Assembly (NCBI GenBank): GCA_964496475.1
Contig: CAZBZS010000078.1
Location: 1-6,094 of the forward strand
DNA from: JASLPR01 sp964496475
GTDB taxonomy: Bacteria > Chloroflexota > UBA11872 > VXNJ01
Direction: 5' to 3'
DNA: 6,094 bases
Below, in pieces: positions 4,284 to 6,094 of the stretch. Each line of letters opens with the position of its first letter. The stretch's first letter is position 1. The notes beneath the pieces were generated by a model. It was given only the letters and a program-made list of their open reading frames with translations. It made no database searches and was not told the origin of the DNA. Made by a program: the position numbers and the translations under genes.

Positions 4284-6094
4284 ATGAGCATCAGCATCGC
4301 GGTCGACGTCGGCGGCACGTTCACCGATCTCATCTCCCTGGACTCCACCGGCGCCGTCAGCGAAGCCAAGTCCCTCACCACTCCCGACGACCCCTCCTGC
4401 GGCATCTTCGATGTCCTCGCCAAGGCCGGCGTTGACTTCAACGCCATCTCCTATTTCGTCCACGGCTCCACCGTCGGCACCAATCTCCTCATCGAGCGCC
4501 GCGGGCCCAACGTCGGCCTCATCACCACCCGCGGATTCCGCGACATTCTCCGTATCCAGCGCGTGGTCCGCCCCCGCTCCTTCGACCTGCACTGGGTCAA
4601 GCCCCGCCATCTCGTCGAGCGCACCATGAGCCTCGAAGTCCACGAGCGTATCGGCGCCCACGGCGAGATCGTCGAGCCCATCCATGAGGACGATGTCCGC
4701 GCCGCCGTCGAACAATTCAAGGCTGAGGGCGTCACCGCCATCGCCGTCAGTTACATGTTCTCTTTCCTGAACTCATCCCACGAAATCCAGACCCGCGACC
4801 TCATCCGTTCCCTCTATCCCGAGGCCTACGTCTCCATCTCCTCCGAGGTCTACCCCCAGTGGCGTGAGTACGAGCGCACCAGCACCACCGTCATCGACGT
4901 CTACCTCAAACCCCGCATCGACGAATATCTCACCAACCTCGAGTCCGGCCTCCAGGAGCGCGGCGCTTCCCACCTGCTCATCATGCGCAGCAACGGCGGC
5001 GTTATGACCACCGCCAACGCCAAAGAGCAGCCCGTCACCATGATTCAGAGCGGTCCAGCCGGCGGCGTCATCGCCAGCCTCTACACCGGCCGCCTCCTCG
5101 ACATCGATCCCCTCATGACCGCCGACATCGGCGGTACCAGTTTCGACACCTGCCTCATCTCCGATGGCGACCCCTCCACCACAAATACCACCGAGCTCGA
5201 ATTCGGCATGCCCATCGCCACCCCCATGCTCGACATTCGTTCCGTCGGCGCCGGGGGCGGCAGCCTCGCCTGGGTCGACCCGGCCGGGCTCCTCAAGGTC
5301 GGCCCCCAGAGCGCCGGCGCTTTTCCCGGCCCCGCCTGCTACGGCCGCGGCGGCGACACCGCCACCTCCACCGACGCCAACGCCGTCCTCGGTCGCCTCG
5401 ACCCCCAGTTCAAGCTCGGCGGCGACGTCGAGATCCAGCTTGACGCCGCCCACGACGCCGTCGCCAAGATCAGCGCCGATCTGGGCTTCAACGCGGAGCG
5501 CACCGCCTCCGGCATCCTCGACATCATGAACAGCAACATGGCCGAGACCATGCGCCTGCTCACCATCGACCGCGGCCTCGACCCCCGCGAATTCACCCTC
5601 GTCGCCTTCGGCGGCGCCGGTCCCCTCCACGGCGCTTATCTGGCTGAAGAGCTCGGCATGCGCCGCGTCATCGTCCCCCCCTCCCCCGGCGCTTTCAGCG
5701 CCCTCGGCGCCCTCATGGCCGACACGCGTTTCGACTACGTCAAAACTCGCATCGCCTATTCCGAGAACCTGGATCTCGACACCATCAACACCGACTTCGC
5801 CGAACTCGAAGCCCGCGCCCTCGGCGACTTCAAGCGCGAGCGCTTCGACGATCCCCCCGATCTTCTCCGCAGCATCGACTTCCGCTACTCCGGCCAGAAC
5901 TGGGAGCTCGAAGTCTCCGTCCCCAACGGCGAAATCACCGCCGAAGCCATCGCCGAAGCCCGCACCCGTTACGACGCCGAGCACGACCGCCAATTCGGCT
6001 GGTCCTTCGCCGAATCCTCCTTCGAGCTCGTCAACTTCCGCGTCGTCGCCCTCGCCTGCCACGCCGAGCTGCATCTGCCCGACGTATCTACCGG
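4284..6094 (+). CDS. hyuA: Hydantoinase A / 5-oxoprolinase family protein (partial, 3' end outside window)
   Basis: The ATP-dependent hydantoinase/oxoprolinase A subunit, which uses ATP to open cyclic amides such as hydantoins, N-methylhydantoin or 5-oxoproline; relatives are acetone carboxylase subunits. The first 603 residues are visible without a stop; the family usually has about 680-720, so roughly the last 100 are missing. Seen: the phosphate-binding DVGGTFTD (residues 8-15) and HGSTVGTN (60-67), both in the N-terminal hydantoinase/oxoprolinase region; TRGFRDIL (82-89); SGPAGG (256-261); the second ATPase motif ADIGGTSFDT (280-289); VGAGGGS (321-327); PQSAGAFPGPACYGRGG; FGGAGPLHG (442-450); and PPSPGAFSALG (465-475). 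It appears intact. ATG 4284 is followed directly by the domain, but no clear Shine-Dalgarno precedes it, so translation may depend on coupling to the RraA-family gene. The B subunit usually follows A and would be expected just beyond 6094. The precise substrate cannot be read from sequence. Confidence 0.92.
   Translation, partial: MSISIAVDVGGTFTDLISLDSTGAVSEAKSLTTPDDPSCGIFDVLAKAGVDFNAISYFVHGSTVGTNLLIERRGPNVGLITTRGFRDILRIQRVVRPRSFDLHWVKPRHLVERTMSLEVHERIGAHGEIVEPIHEDDVRAAVEQFKAEGVTAIAVSYMFSFLNSSHEIQTRDLIRSLYPEAYVSISSEVYPQWREYERTSTTVIDVYLKPRIDEYLTNLESGLQERGASHLLIMRSNGGVMTTANAKEQPVTMIQSGPAGGVIASLYTGRLLDIDPLMTADIGGTSFDTCLISDGDPSTTNTTELEFGMPIATPMLDIRSVGAGGGSLAWVDPAGLLKVGPQSAGAFPGPACYGRGGDTATSTDANAVLGRLDPQFKLGGDVEIQLDAAHDAVAKISADLGFNAERTASGILDIMNSNMAETMRLLTIDRGLDPREFTLVAFGGAGPLHGAYLAEELGMRRVIVPPSPGAFSALGALMADTRFDYVKTRIAYSENLDLDTINTDFAELEARALGDFKRERFDDPPDLLRSIDFRYSGQNWELEVSVPNGEITAEAIAEARTRYDAEHDRQFGWSFAESSFELVNFRVVALACHAELHLPDVST

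Noticed and set aside
3582..4715. Open minus-strand frame of 377 codons over the RraA-family gene and the start of the hydantoinase gene
   Set aside because: Same artefact of C-ending codons; it spans two well-supported plus-strand genes and has no recognisable domain.
4773..6074. Long open minus-strand frame (433 codons) rich in Gly, Ala, Asp, Glu and Val
   Set aside because: It is antisense to the clear hydantoinase A gene. Because that gene uses mostly C-ending codons, the antisense frame reads mainly G-starting codons, which cannot be stops. The composition is low-complexity and matches no family.

Overview
This window looks like a metagenome-derived contig from an uncultured, high-GC bacterium. 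The evidence is the strongly G/C-ending codons, bacterial Shine-Dalgarno sites, compact same-strand gene runs, and a 10-N scaffolding gap inside a gene. Nothing here (no rRNA, no phylum-specific marker) allows a firm taxonomic placement. No tRNA, rRNA, CRISPR array, insertion sequence or phage gene was seen.

The left half (about 32-3331) is a run of four minus-strand genes, probably one transcription unit. In transcription order they are: a small NTF2/SnoaL-like protein (3331-2990); a FAD-dependent phytoene-desaturase/PYROXD2-like oxidoreductase interrupted by the assembly gap (2918-1384); a SRPBCC (START-like, polyketide cyclase/dehydrase) protein that is frame-broken and carries an 8/9-bp minisatellite (about 1370-837); and a UPF0173/UlaG-like metallo-beta-lactamase-fold hydrolase (772-32). 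Gaps are about 71, 13 and 64 bp. The first and third proteins belong to small cone- or helix-grip-fold families that often bind or isomerise hydrophobic substrates. This fits a pathway modifying a lipid- or isoprenoid-like compound around the oxidoreductase, but that is inference.

The right half (3579-6094) is on the plus strand. It holds an RraA-family gene (HMG/CHA-aldolase-like fold) followed 39 bp later by a hydantoinase A/5-oxoprolinase-family gene that runs off the window. These probably form a catabolic pair. The two gene sets diverge from a 247-bp intergenic region (3332-3578) with two perfect inverted repeats and a 13-codon candidate leader ORF with its own Shine-Dalgarno.

A window-wide property stands out. 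Minus-strand genes prefer G-ending codons (GTG, CTG, GCG, ACG) while plus-strand genes prefer the C-ending synonyms (GTC, CTC, GCC, ACC). The top strand is therefore C-rich over G whatever the gene direction, which points to replication-strand compositional bias. The best candidates for a second look are the minisatellite-bearing, frameshifted SRPBCC gene and the dyad-rich divergent control region. I did not find convincing evidence for a wholly new biological system.
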